A DNA stretch of 64,000 bases from Plasmodiophora brassicae (taxonomy: Eukaryota; Endomyxa: Phytomyxea; Phytomyxea; Plasmodiophorida). The stretch lies in NCBI GenBank assembly GCA_036867785.1, contig CP145424.1, positions 62,001 to 126,000 on the forward strand, given 5' to 3'. Every line of letters begins with the position of its first letter. Within the stretch, counting starts at the first letter, position 1. Under the pieces are notes generated by a model. It searched no databases and had not been told where the DNA came from. It worked only from the letters and a program-made list of their open reading frames with translations. Of the stretch, positions 30,982 to 42,700 are shown in pieces. The translations under genes were made by a program, and so were the position numbers.

Positions 30982-31938
30982 CTACAGGAAAGCAGAACGC
31001 TGGGCGTCCCATTCCTCCTGTTGTAAGTGGCGAGCGAGGACTTCGTCACTCGCCATTGCCGCGTCCTGGTCACCCGCCTGCATTTGTCGCGCCATATCCA
31101 GATCGTTTGCCGTTGCGATGCGGTGGGCTTCCTGTTGGTCTTGGAATGCCTCCATATATAGTTGAAACGCAATCTCTTCGTCATCCATAACGTTCTGCAT
31201 CGTCGCTGCTGGCCAACCGGGTTGCGACGTCGACGTCGACTGCGGCGACCGTCCATCTTCCACCATGTACATCTGCTGCAGCATTTGAGCCAGCAATTCG
31301 TCGTTCGTAGCACGGCCTCGGGCGTTTGATGACGTCTGAACGGGTTCTCGTGGTGCTGCCGTTCCCGACTGAGGCTGTGCCGTTCCCGAAGGCGCGTGTG
31401 CATCCTCTTCCTCCTCCAGGTGCAGCCTCTTGTGCACCAGTGCTGCAGTACCCTCGATGCCAGCGCTAGGACTTGCTTGGTCATGTGCCTTCGAGGCAGG
31501 TTCCAGCTCTTCCTCGAAGGTGTCCGCATTGGATCCAGATGGGTCTGGCCGACCAGCACGGTGGCCTGAACTGCGCCTGCGCGAGGGCCGTGTGCTGGTC
31601 ATCGACGCCTCAGATACCGTTACGGAATCGCAATGCCAGGTTCCTTTGTTCAGGATCACGGTGAGCAGCCCACCACTCAAGAGGTCGATCCCTGCGGCAG
31701 CGAATGACGTCGTGAAACACGACACAACGACAACTTTCCAATTCGCCGTGGCACCCTTGATCTCGGTCTCAATGCATTCGATGACATTTCCGAGCAAACT
31801 TCGGACAGCCATATTGCTCATACCGACGTCTCGAAAAGGAAATCGTGCAAAGATGTCGTTCACATCCTCCATCACGGCAGACGGCAACTCGCCGCCATAC
31901 GCGACGGTCATTGCCAGCAACCCGAACGTCCAAATCAT
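30982..31938 (-). CDS. Orphan secreted-type protein with C-terminal LQQEE repeats, copy 2
   Basis: A single exon of 318 residues from the ATG at 31938, which aligns with the start of copy 1 at 10988 (MIWTFGLLAMTVAYGG). An ATG at 31950 would add four residues. After the signal-like segment come NWKVVVVSC and a hydrophobic stretch absent from copy 1 (AAGIDLLSGGLLTVIL), then WHCD, an acidic low-complexity middle, and four C-terminal helical repeats: NDELLAQMLQQMY, DEEIAFQLYMEAF, NDLDMARQMQAG, SDEVLARHLQQEEW. The last ends one or two turns before the stop, as in copy 1. No domain is recognised with confidence. Confidence 0.7.
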   Translation of the reverse strand: MIWTFGLLAMTVAYGGELPSAVMEDVNDIFARFPFRDVGMSNMAVRSLLGNVIECIETEIKGATANWKVVVVSCFTTSFAAAGIDLLSGGLLTVILNKGTWHCDSVTVSEASMTSTRPSRRRSSGHRAGRPDPSGSNADTFEEELEPASKAHDQASPSAGIEGTAALVHKRLHLEEEEDAHAPSGTAQPQSGTAAPREPVQTSSNARGRATNDELLAQMLQQMYMVEDGRSPQSTSTSQPGWPAATMQNVMDDEEIAFQLYMEAFQDQQEAHRIATANDLDMARQMQAGDQDAAMASDEVLARHLQQEEWDAQRSAFL

Positions 31939-32205
31939 GTGAAGGTGCATTCCGACGACACTCAGCCTGCAATCCAAATGACCTTGCGGCGGGAGCCCGC
32001 GCACGCCGCAGTTGCTCCAGGACGCACTCGCGCGCGCGCACCAGAATTAGCAGATCTGCGCACGGCAAATCCCCATCCGCAGGAAGTCCGCGTGGCTTGC
32101 ATCTGAAGAGTGCGTACAGGGCTCGGATGCCGCGCAGGATTCCGCGATATCAGGGCTCCCCACCCGTTCTGTCTCCGACACGGTGTATATTAAAAGTGGA
32201 AGTCG

Positions 32206-34214
32206 TTAGGGGTTGTCCTCAGACGTCGGAGGTTGTCCTGAGTACAACGAGCGAATCAGATATAGGTGCTGCGCTGCCTCGCCGTGAGTACGGTCGACCG
32301 TTTCGGCGACGTTGATGCCGACAGTCGCCAGCGATGTCCACGTGCTCACGTACGCGTCGTAGTCGAGGTTGTCGCTCCAAGCCAGCAGCTCAGCTGCCTC
32401 ATCTTCCAGCTCCACCAGGACCTTGACCGGCACTTGCTCCCTGCCGATATGATCGGACCAGTGTTCAGACATCGACGCTCAGTACTGTTACGGAGCGCGA
32501 TGGACGGCATCGATCCTGGACATCAAGTAGTCGACCTCATACGCCTCGGGACCGCGATCCTCATTGACTGAACGTGCAGCGGACAGGAATCAGGACCGCG
32601 TCATCCGTCCTGCATGATGCAGCATACAGGTTGTATCCGTCGACTTCGCGATTCCGTACATCTTCCTCAGCCAGGCCAGCTTCTTCATCTTCTTACGCCG
32701 CTGCACGTCCGCCCTCCTTCGGACCTTACTGAAATGGAACGCGGTGGCCGACTGATCGCCCTCCCCGGGGACCCATTCCTGTCGACCCCTCAATCCCAGC
32801 CACGGGGCGCGACGTCAAGCGGTGTCGTCACCCTGCTGAGGACGCTGTGCTGGACCGGCCTCCACCCGTTATTCTCGATGCGCTCGTACCACTTGTCCTT
32901 GGGGGAGGGGTCGTCATCCGGCGCGGCGACCACCCATAACCGGCGCCGCCTCGTACGTGCCGTCGCCTCCAGGTCGTACGGGCGCGGCGCGAACGCCCCG
33001 ATATCCGACACGTTTATGTGCGTGAAGATCTGCGGCCGCCAACGCGTTACAGGACGCTGCGCAGCGAACGTTCGCACCCGCACCGGCGCACACCTTATAG
33101 AAAATCGTGGGCGGGAACGTGCTCCCACCGAGGCGTAGCCGAACGTGCAGGCCGGCCGCCGCATCCAGCAGGCCGGCCTCCGCCGGGTTCACCGCTCGAA
33201 GAATCACGCGTGCGTCATCCGCTTCCTTCGACTTGATTAGGTCCCTGGACGGTCCCGTTCGCTTCAGTCACCGACAACGACGCGCGACGAGCGGCTGGTG
33301 GCGGCGGTACCTGTAGAACGCGTACACTTTCCTCTGCATGTACGCCCGGAACACGCGCTGGATGCGGGCAGCTGATTTGAACTGCATGGTGTAGGCGGCG
33401 CGGGAGTAGGCATTGGCGATACCGGGGGCGGCTTCCGATTCCAGCTGGACTAGCAGCTGGGCCCGCCGGATCGCACGACGTTCCCTCCAACGTCTCTGCA
33501 GGACGCGAGCCGCTGTCCGGAACACGACCGATATCTTTGAACGGCAGAATTTAGTCGAGGCCGTTGCCACCTGAGACGCAGGGATCGTACGCGTCTCTGG
33601 TACTCGCGTCTGGCCAGGATTCGTCGCCACCATCGCTGGAGCTTGATGGCGACCCAGGAGAAGTAGTCGGTGCCTTTGTTGGGCGATATCGTCCGACTGT
33701 CCTCGTCGTTCTTCTCGAGGAGGTACTTGGCGACCAAGTTGATGGGCACGGGCGTCTTGGGTCGCGGCGGGGCCGGTTTCCGCCTCGGGCCCGGGTCGCG
33801 AAGCCGCCTCCGTGCCAGGAACCCGCGGTACACCCGCTGGATCTGCAGCCCCAGAACACCTCGTCAGCGCTGGACGCAAGTGCAGGCAGTGCCGCGGGCG
33901 ATGCCGACCTCGATAGCGGCCGCCCGGAGCGTCCCCAGCGGCGAGGGCCCTTTGGGCCACTGCCGGATCAGGTCCCGGCGCTCGCGCCTGTTCGTGGGCG
34001 GCGCCATCGCCGCGGCCGGCCGGATCGAATCGGGGTACCTGTACGTAACCGGATTCGCCAGCAAGGCGTCTCCATGCAGCGCTGGCAGGGTTGTTTGCGC
34101 CCTGTGCGTCCTGGGCTCCTGTTTGATTCGACCGTAGTGGGACGGCGCGCGGGAAAAAGGCCGCCGCCGCCGCCGAGGAGTGCAGCAGTCCGTCTGTTTT
34201 GGACGCGATGACAT
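32206..34214 (-). CDS. Multi-IQ protein homologous to MFI / C11orf65
   Basis: About nine exons on the minus strand. The 5' half encodes a string of IQ-type calmodulin-binding helices: CIQRVYRGFLARRRL (from 33842), KLQRWWRRILARREYQRR, RTAARVLQRRWRERRAIRR and SAARIQRVFRAYMQRKVYAF. The 3' half matches animal C11orf65/MFI in order: VILRAVNPAEAGLLDAAAG, GGSTFPPTIFYK joined to IFTHINVSD, KWYERIENNGWRPV, FHFSKVRRRADVQRRKKMKK, and ELLAWSDNLDYDAYVSTW. The animal protein binds mitochondrial fission factors; the role in flagellates is unknown. The animal protein has one IQ helix, this one at least four. The 5' end is uncertain because the ATG at 34214 overlaps the NF-YC start. Confidence 0.8.
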
Positions 34215-34798
34215 CGGATGACGGCGAATCCGATGGCGACCGGTCGGCGTCGCCGACGGCGCCGTCGGCGGCCCCGACCGACCGCGACTTTATGTCCATC
34301 AGGAACCTGCAGTTCCCGGTATCCAGGATCAAGAAGATCATGAAGTCCGACGAGGATGTCGCGGTACGCGCCCACCGTTTTCGCCATGGCCGACGTCCGC
34401 CAAAGTCTGATCGGGCGTTCGCAGATGATCAGTGGTGAAGTGCCCATCCTGTTTTCCAAGGCTTGCGAACTCTTCATCCAGGACGTCACCAGAAAGGCGT
34501 ATGAGCACACGCGCCGATGTAAACGCCGAACATTGAACAAGTCAGCGCTGGCGTGTGTGCCTCGCCTACGCTGTCACCCGTTGATCTCAGGTTGAACCAC
34601 AGGAGCGACATTGCTGCTGCCGTAGCGAGTTGCAGCCTGTTCGATTTCCTGGTCGACATCGTCCCGCAGACGGCGGCGGACCGGGAAAACGAGCTCGCCA
34701 CGTCCGGCGAGCCGCGCATGGCCTACCAGGCCGCCGGCCCCATCCCCCTCGACTGCAACGGCGCCAGGCAGACCCTGCCGCCGCCGTTCGCCGAATAA
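34208..34798 (+). CDS. NFYC: CCAAT-binding factor subunit NF-YC
   Basis: Three exons, 34208-34363, 34425-34540 and 34591-34798, give 159 residues. The histone fold reads FPVSRIKKIMKSDEDV, then MISGEVPILFSKACELFI, KRRTLN, and CSLFDFLVDIVP, the NF-YC/HAP5 pattern. MISGE and FDFLVDIVP favour NF-YC over the related NC2-alpha. It forms a trimer with NF-YA and NF-YB at CCAAT boxes. The C-terminal tail is short and Pro-rich without the long Gln region of animals. Confidence 0.88.
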
Positions 34799-35170
34799 TA
34801 TTTGTATATCGCTGGGTGCCCGCCGCCCCTCACTCTACATTCATCGTCGATATATTCTTCTCGCTGCCCGCTTCTGCGTCCCCCATTCCATGCACTGCAG
34901 TACGTCACGTGCTATGTACGTAGCAGGCGTTGAGGTGCCGTGACTTGGCCCGGTTGGACCTGCTCAGTGCCGCAGTGCGGCCACGGCAGATCCGCCGCTG
35001 GGTCATACGCGCCACAGTGCCCCCCAAAAACATTTGTGGTGGGCGCAAAAAAATCGAGGGACATGGCCAGGCGCCAGTCGGTGCGTAGCCCTCGGCTCGA
35101 CTGTAACGATTGAGTTGTGTGTGGACGGACGTCAATTTGGTAGCGGGTCGGTTGGCGTCGTGGGTCGACG
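34799..35170. other. Intergenic, clathrin promoter
   Basis: A 372-bp gap between NF-YC and the clathrin gene, both on the plus strand. It should contain the NF-YC 3' end and clathrin promoter. An A-run lies at about 35046-35052. Nothing else stands out. Confidence 0.4.
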
Positions 35171-38100
35171 ATGGCGGAGGTCGTCCCGATCCGTCTCGCC
35201 GAGGTGCTCAATGTAGGTGCCGGGGCGGCGGAGCGTGCAGCGCAGTGCCTGACGCGCGTCGACAGGTGACGCAGCTGGGGATCAGCCCGGAGCACATCAA
35301 GTTCAAAAATGTCGCGATGGAGTCGGACAAGTTCGTCTCGATCCTGGAGGAAGGGCTCGCGTCGGTTGCCATTGTAGATACGGTCACCAAGAAGGTGACG
35401 AAACTGCCGGCCAAGGTCGACTCGGCGATCATGAACCCGGTCTCGATGGTGGTCGGATTCAGAGGTTCGTGGCGCCCTCTCTCGCGATCGTGCACATTTG
35501 TTGCCCTAACACGCGGCCATTTTTTAGCCGCCAACAACCTGCAAATCTACAACCTCGAAATGCAGACGAGAATGAAGGTTGCTACTATGACAGAGAATGT
35601 CGTGTTCTGGAAATGGTGTGTTCGGGGCGCTCGCCGTCCGTCCGCGTGGTATTGACCGTTCTGCAGGGTGGACCAGAGGACCATTGGGATCGTGACCGAG
35701 AGATCGGTGTACCACTGGTCGATGAGCGGGGACGCTGCTCCTGATAAAATTTTCGACCGTGCCCCCTACGACGGCGCCGTTCAGATCTTGAACTACAAGT
35801 CGTCTTCGGATGGCAAATGGCTCATTCTTGGTGGCCTTGCCGCGCGCCCGACTGGAGGTACACCGGTTGATCTCGCGTTTCTGTCTGGGAACTTGACGCG
35901 CGCTACGTACCAGGCGTCGCTGGTGTCCTCCAGTTGTACTCTGTCGAGCGCAAGGTGTCGCAGCCCACGTTGGATGCACATGCCGGCACGTTCGCCAACG
36001 TGAAGCTCGACGGGCGCGATGCCCCGTCCACGCTGTTCTGCTTCGTGACGAACTCGCCCCAAGGCCCCAAGCTGTCAGTCATTGAAGTCGGTGGTCCCAA
36101 GGACAACGTTTTCAAGATCATGGCGGATGTTCGTTTCCAGTCTGAACAGGTTCGACTTCGCCTCGCAAACGTGATGCCTAGAATCGTGTCTCAATCGACA
36201 TTGCGCAGGACTTTGCCGTGTCAATGATTTGCGATGAGAAGCACGGGACGCTGTTCATGTTGACGAAAGCAGGGTATCTTTACCTGTTCGAGATTCAGTC
36301 TGGCAAGTGCCTGTTCGCCAAGAGAATATCCCAGGCCACGATGTTCGCTTCGGTAACAACCGCCAGTCCATCGTTATGGACGCGCGTTGCTTACGAGGGC
36401 GAACGTTAGGTACAACATGCGGAGACGGGTGGAATCGTTGCCCTCGATCAAACTGGCCGGCTCGTCCTATTCGCCCTAGATGAAAGCAAGATTGTTCCCT
36501 ATGTCACAGGCGTCCTGAAGGTACAGCAGGCGTGCACGTGACGCGTTCTCGCTTTGCTCATTTGTTCGTCGTCAGGACATGGAACTTGGCGTTCGTATGG
36601 CAGCGAGGTATGATCTGCCAGGAGCCGACAACATTTTCAAGGCGCAGTTCGAGAAGCTGATGGCGGCTGGCCAAGTTGCAGCTGCTGCCCGTATTGCCGT
36701 CGAAGCTCCGCAGAACATTCTCCGCACGAATGAAACCATTGCTGCGTTCAAGCGCATTCCTCCAGTTCAGGGTCAGCCAGCGCCTATCCTTCAGTATTTC
36801 TCGCTGCTGTTACAAAAAGGTCAGTTGATAGTCAACCCTTAACGTGGCTTGCTCTAACACCCGTATAGGGAAACTGAATGCGGTCGAATCCATTGAACTT
36901 GCGCGACCAGTTCTGGCATCGGGAGCGCCAGCAGGCAAAGAGCACCTGCGGGGGTGGATTACGGACGGAAAGCTCGAGTTCAGCGAAGAACTTGGAGACC
37001 TTCTTCGTCAGGCCGACATCAAACTTGCGTGCTCAGTGTATCTTCGCGCAAACTGTCCAGAGAAGGCCATCTTGTGCTTCCTGCAGCTGGGCGAATTCGA
37101 CAAGATCGTCGCGTACGCGAAGAGCGTCAACTACACGCCGAACTATCAGCTTCTTCTGCAGCAGATCCATCGAATCAACCGCGAACAGGCGCTGGCTTTC
37201 GCCCAGAAACTGTTCTCCAACGATACCGGTCCGCTTCTCTCCGTCGACGAAATTGTGGACATTTTCATGGCCTCTCAAGATGCTAAGTCGACCACCGGTT
37301 TCCTTCTGGACGTGCTGCAAGCGCGAGGCGATCGTCCGGAGGACGCCGAACTCCAGACAAAGTTGCTTGAAATCAACCTGATGTACAACCCTCAAGTTGC
37401 CGTCGCCATCATGGAGTCGACTCAGTTCAAGCTGACGCACTTTGACCAACCTCGGATAGCGCAACTGTGCGAACGGGCGCAGCTGTACACGCGCGCCCTG
37501 AACTTCTACACCGACATGAGCGATATCAAGCGCGTCATGCTGATGGGATTGAACTCCAACCTTATTCCTGCGGACGCTGTCATTGCGTACTTTGGGCGCC
37601 ACACCCCTGAGGACTGTGTCGACATCCTGCGCGAGCTGCTCAAGTTCAACGTGAACCAGCACATTCGTCTTGTCGTCGAAGTCGCCAAAACCTATTCGAA
37701 GGAGTTGTCCCCCGATGCCCTCGTCAAGATGTTCGAGGACTTTGACTCCTACCAGGGCCTGTTCTACTACCTGGGCTCGTTCGTTAACTACTCCGAGGAC
37801 CCGAGTGTTGTCTTCAAGTACATCGAGTCTGCCGTGAAGTTGAACCAGATCAAAGAAGTCGAGCGAATCTGCCGCGATCACGGTTTCTATGATCCAAACC
37901 AGGTCAAGGACTACCTGATATCGCAAGAGCTACAAGATCCGCGACCGCTCATCCACGTCTGCGATCGTCACGACTTCGTCGACGAACTGACGCGTTATTT
38001 GTTCGCCAAGAACATGTTCCCATTCCTGGAAGCCTATTGCACCAAGATGAACAGCGCGTCGACCCCGAAGGTGATCGGGGCACTACTCGATCTGTCGTGT

Positions 38101-41100
38101 GAAGACAACCGAATCCGAGACTTGGTTAACGGTGTGCGCCCGCCCGCTTGTCCCATTGATGCCCTGTGCGAGGAAGTTGGCAAGCGGAACCGCCTGCGCC
38201 TGCTTTTGCCATGGTTGGAAGCCCGTCGTCAAGAAGGATCCACCGATGTTGCACTTCACAACGCGCTCGGGAAGATCTACGTTGAAACCAACAACAACCC
38301 CAAGCATTTCCTTCTGAACAACGAGTACTACGACAGCAAGGTCTGTCTGCTCCCGCTCGTTCTGAACGTGACAACAATATCTGATTTGTGTGCTGTTCCA
38401 GGTTCTTGGTCAGTTCTGCGAGAGCCGGGATCCGCACCTGTCGTTTCTGGCGTACAGTCGGGCTCGTGGCCCGTGCGATGCGGAACTGCTTGCCGTCTCG
38501 AACAAGCACGGGTTCTACAAGGACCTGTCTCGGTACCTCGTTGAGCGCCAGGACGCAGCTCTGTGGGAGATGGCCCTGGCACCTTCCAATGAGCATCGGC
38601 GGGCGCTGATCGACCAGGTTGTCGCGACTGCTCTTCCTGAATCTCGTATTCCGGAAGAAGTATCTGCTACCGTCAAGGCGTTCATGGCGGCCGACCTGCC
38701 AAAGGAACTGATTGAGCTGCTTGAGCGAATCGTTTTGCACGGCCCTGCAGACAGCGAATTTCACACGAACCGCAACCTGCAGAATCTGCTCATTCTGACG
38801 GCGATCAAAGCGGATCCGGCACGCGTTTCGGATTACCTTAATCGCATGGACAACTACGATGGGCCTGACATTGCCCGGATCGCGATCTCCGATCAGTACA
38901 AGATGTACGAGGAAGCGTTTTTCATCTACAAGAAGTTCAACCTCGGCGAGGAGGCCATCCGCGTCCTGCTCGACAACATTGTATCGGTCGAACGTGCTGT
39001 CGAGTTTGCTGCGTACTGGGACAAGCCACCTGTCTGGTCGATCCTGGGACGGTCGCTGCTTGAGCACAATCGTACCAAGGAAGCCATCGCCGCGTTCCTC
39101 AAGGCGTCCGACCCCACTGCCTATGAAGACGTCATCACCGCCGCGGCCAAGGACGGTCTGTGGGCTGAGCTGATCACGTTCCTCAAGATGGCGCGAACCA
39201 AGCTCCGTAAGTTATGACAATCCTCTACCTCCGGATGCATTCTAACGTTTTCGAATCGGCAGGTGAGGCCACGCTCGACAATGAACTGCTGTATGCTATC
39301 GCCCACGTTGGCGACCTGTCCGACCTGGAGGACTTCCTGGCCACCCCCAACATTGCCAAGGTCGAGCTGATTGGTGACCGACTGTTTAGCGAAGGTGCAT
39401 CCGTCATTTGCTTCTGCCGGGTTCATAGAGTCATTGTGTGACCAGGCCTTTACGAACCGGCGCGTGTTCTGTACGCGCACTTGAACAACTATGCCAAACT
39501 GGCGCTATGCTACGTGCATTTGCACGAGTTCCAGCAAGCGGTTGACGCCGCTCGCAAGGCGAACTCTATACCGACCTGGAAAGCAGTCTGCTATGCCTGC
39601 GTTGACGCGCACGAGTTCAGGCTCGCCCAGGCCTGCGGTGTTCACATCATTGTCTTCATGGACCACCTTAGCGATCTCGTTCAGCACTACGAACTCGGTT
39701 GCCACTTCGAGCACATCATCGCCCTTCTGGAGCAAGGTTCTCGCGTCGCACCATTTACATGCTTTCGTTTCGGCTGACGCGCGGCGCAGGCATCAACCTT
39801 GATCGTGCACACCAGGGTATCTTCACCACTCTGGGTGTGCTGTACGCCAAGTACAAGGGCGAGAAGCTCATGGAGCACATCAAACTGTTCTGGTCCCGTC
39901 TCAACATCCCGACGCTGCTTGGCGCGTGCTTGACCAACTTGCACTTCACGGAAGCCGTCTTCCTGTACAGCCACTACGACCAGTACGAGAATGCCGTGGA
40001 CCTGCTGATCGACAATTCCGGCGCATGCTTCCAGCACGATTTGTTCAAGGCCACCATCATCCAGTGTGCCAACACGGAAGGTCGGGTGCTCAACCAGCAT
40101 GCGAATACTGGATAGCTGTTGTCTGACGCTGCCGCGTAATGCAGTGTTTTACCGGTCGATTGGGTTCTATCTGCGCGAGCACCCGCTGCTGCTGAACGAC
40201 CTGCTGATCGAGATCAGCCCAAAGATCGACCACAGCCGCGCCGTCCACCTGATCCGCTCCGAGAAGGCGTTGCCACTGGTCCTGAAGTACCTGCTGCACG
40301 TCCAACGCGACAACATTGTCGCTGTCAACGAGGCCGTCAACGGCCTGTTCGTCGAGGCGGAGGACTACAAAGCGCTCCGGGAATCCATTGACAGCTACGA
40401 TCAGTTCGACCAGATCGCCCTGGCGCAACGTCTTGAGCATCACGACCTGCTCGAGATGCGACGGATATCCGCCTACCTGTACAAGATCAACAAGCGGTAC
40501 AAGGTCGCCATTGACATCTCGAAGAAGGACGTCCTGTACGAGGACGTCATCTCGACGGCGTCGGTGTCGAAGGACACCGCCATCGCCGAGGAGCTCATCC
40601 GGTTCTTCGTCGAGGAGAAGGAGATGGCCTGTTTCACGGTAACCATTGACGATGCCGCGTTTGCGCATACCGGCCTGACAGCGCGGCGGCCCTAGGCGAT
40701 GCTGTACGCTTGTTACGCGGAGATTCGCGCCGACGTCGTCCTCGAACTGGCCTGGCGGAACAACATCATCGACAACGTCATGCCGTTCATGATCCAGACG
40801 TTCCGCGAGTACGACGACAAGCTCCAGTCGATTCTGGGCAAGTTCGAGGCGCAGACGCAGGCGGCCAAGGAGGCCGAGACCGAGGAGAAGAAGAAGCAGG
40901 AGGCGGACAACGCCAAAGCGGCGCAGTTCGTCGGCATCCCGAACCTGGGCCCGTCGATCCAGGCGCCGCTGGCCATCATGCCGCCGCCCATGCCCGGCAT
41001 GGCCAACCCGATGATGTACCCGGGGGCCGGCCCGCCCCCCATGATGAACAGCGGGCCGGCGCCGCCCCTGGGCTACGCCGGCCACCACCAGCTCGGCGGC

Positions 41101-41124
41101 GGGTACGGCGCCCACGGGTTCTAG
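35171..41124 (+). CDS. CLTC: Clathrin heavy chain
   Basis: Fifteen exons join in frame to 1722 residues: 35171-35212, 35266-35464, 35528-35615, 35667-35857, 35914-36149, 36209-36352, 36410-36520, 36576-36819, 36869-38340, 38402-39206, 39263-39394, 39446-39736, 39790-40080, 40145-40638, 40696-41124. The N-terminal propeller begins MAEVVPIRLAEVLN and has the family blocks ESDKFVSI and VYHWSM. The leg consists of seven heavy-chain repeats, including QIKEVERICRDHGFYDP, KRNRLRLLLPWLEARRQEG, NLQNLLILTAIKADPARVSD, and HPLLLNDLLIEISP. The C-terminal tail is Pro-, Met- and Gly-rich. Introns crowd the 5' third. It forms the triskelion coat for endocytosis and trans-Golgi transport. No stop breaks the joined frame. 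Confidence 0.97.
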
Positions 41125-41363
41125 GCAGCGGCAACACCTCTGCCCGCCGATCGCCCTCAGCATAACATACACGACATCGTCGTCCGGGTGTTCAATGGGC
41201 CTGCGCCTGTAGCAGTCGACCGGGGGCCGTCCACCACCTTTTATTGGTTAGACGCAAGGCAGAGGTCGCTGCCCGGCCAGACGGTGACATGTCTGGCGCG
41301 CACGAACATACAACGGGGCAGAGCCGGAGCAGGCAGGTGCGGCGTGGGGGTCCCGACGAACAT

Positions 41364-42458
41364 TCAGCGTGCAGGGCGGTCCGCATCGTCCGACCCGAAC
41401 AGCACGTCGTCGACCATGCGGACGAGCAGCGACGACGACGGCGCCGGGTGCAGCAGCAGCTGGTCGTGCAGGGCGCCAATGACGCGCTCGGCGACGTCGT
41501 CGACAATGGGCCGGCCGTACGGGGCGGAGAACGCCTCCAGCACGACGACGATGTCGACGTGGGCGAACAGGCTGCGCCCGGGGCGTACGGCCAGGCGTTG
41601 CCAGTCGAGCCGCTCCAGGTTGCCGACCATCTCGTTGACGTGGGCGTTCCTCGGGCGCCGGTCGCCGTTGTCGTGCTTGTCCTCGACGACGACCCACGGG
41701 GCCGCCGGCGCCGCCCCGTCGAACGGGTTGAACCTGCGCACCGTCGACGTCGCGTAGTGCACGATGCCGTCGCCGTGCACGTTGCCGTACGCGACCCGCT
41801 TCTGGAACAGGGCCAGGCCCGTGATGAACGGCGGCCTGGCCAGGCGGACCAGCAGCGGCGGCCCGGCGTCGTCGTCGTCCAGCATCAGCTGGCGGCCGGT
41901 CGTGCCGAACAGCGACGCGGACGCCCACGAGGGCGCCCAGGTGCCCAGCAGGTGCCGGTGCTGCCTGGAGCCCAGGTGCGGCGTCGCGAACGTCACGTAG
42001 GCGACGGGCGTGACCCGGTCTGGGATGACGTGCCGGTCGGCCAGCATGCCGATCAGGCAGCGCGCGTACAGGCCGCCCAGGCTGTGCCCGATGACCGACA
42101 GGTACCTGGCGGACGCCAGCTCGGGCAGCAGCCACTGGAGGAGCCGGGCGGCGCCCGCCTCGATGCCGTCGTGCGTGCGCCCCTCGTTGCAGGTCGGCAG
42201 CAGGACGCGCACGCCGTCGTCGTCGTCGACGCAACGCTGACGCAGGACGCCGGCCATGTACGCCAGGTCGCCGGCGGCGCCGTGCAGGCCATGGATCAGC
42301 ACGATCACGTGCTGCCCTGGCCGACGACGGTCGCCGGCGCCCGGTCCCGGACGACCGGCATCGCCACCACCGCCGCCCAGCAGCACGCGCATCGCGCGCG
42401 CCGACGCGCTCAGCAATCCGGCCACAACGCCGTCGACGCCGATCTCCACCGACGTCAT
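41364..42458 (-). CDS. DUF676-type putative lipase (alpha/beta hydrolase)
   Basis: A single exon of 364 residues. The fold is shown by VIVLIHGLHGAAGDLAYMAG (oxyanion loop), LSVIGHSLGGLYARC (nucleophile Ser in GHSLGG) and VTFATPHLGSR, which together mark the DUF676 serine-esterase family that includes yeast ROG1 and YOR059C-type lipases. The catalytic Asp and His would lie in the C-terminal third; the segment with VVVEDKHDNGDR and HVNEMVG is a fair candidate. It converges tail to tail with clathrin. The substrate cannot be inferred. Confidence 0.88.
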   Translation of the reverse strand: MTSVEIGVDGVVAGLLSASARAMRVLLGGGGGDAGRPGPGAGDRRRPGQHVIVLIHGLHGAAGDLAYMAGVLRQRCVDDDDGVRVLLPTCNEGRTHDGIEAGAARLLQWLLPELASARYLSVIGHSLGGLYARCLIGMLADRHVIPDRVTPVAYVTFATPHLGSRQHRHLLGTWAPSWASASLFGTTGRQLMLDDDDAGPPLLVRLARPPFITGLALFQKRVAYGNVHGDGIVHYATSTVRRFNPFDGAAPAAPWVVVEDKHDNGDRRPRNAHVNEMVGNLERLDWQRLAVRPGRSLFAHVDIVVVLEAFSAPYGRPIVDDVAERVIGALHDQLLLHPAPSSSLLVRMVDDVLFGSDDADRPAR

Positions 42459-42700
42459 GAGGGCCCTGTTGCTGTTGTTGTTGTCTGGGCGGCGGGTCCC
42501 GAAAGTGCCCGTGACTGCCCACGTGCGTGCCTATATTTGGCACCCGTCCGACAGGAGCCGACCTTGCGGCGGTCTCCGACGTGTTTGTACTGTTTTGCGG
42601 ATGTCAACCGCGCGGCGATCCTCGTCACATGCGCAGGCGCGTTTCGGCAGACGGGGCGGGGGGCGGTATATATCAATAACAGAAGACGTCTACCGGTCTG

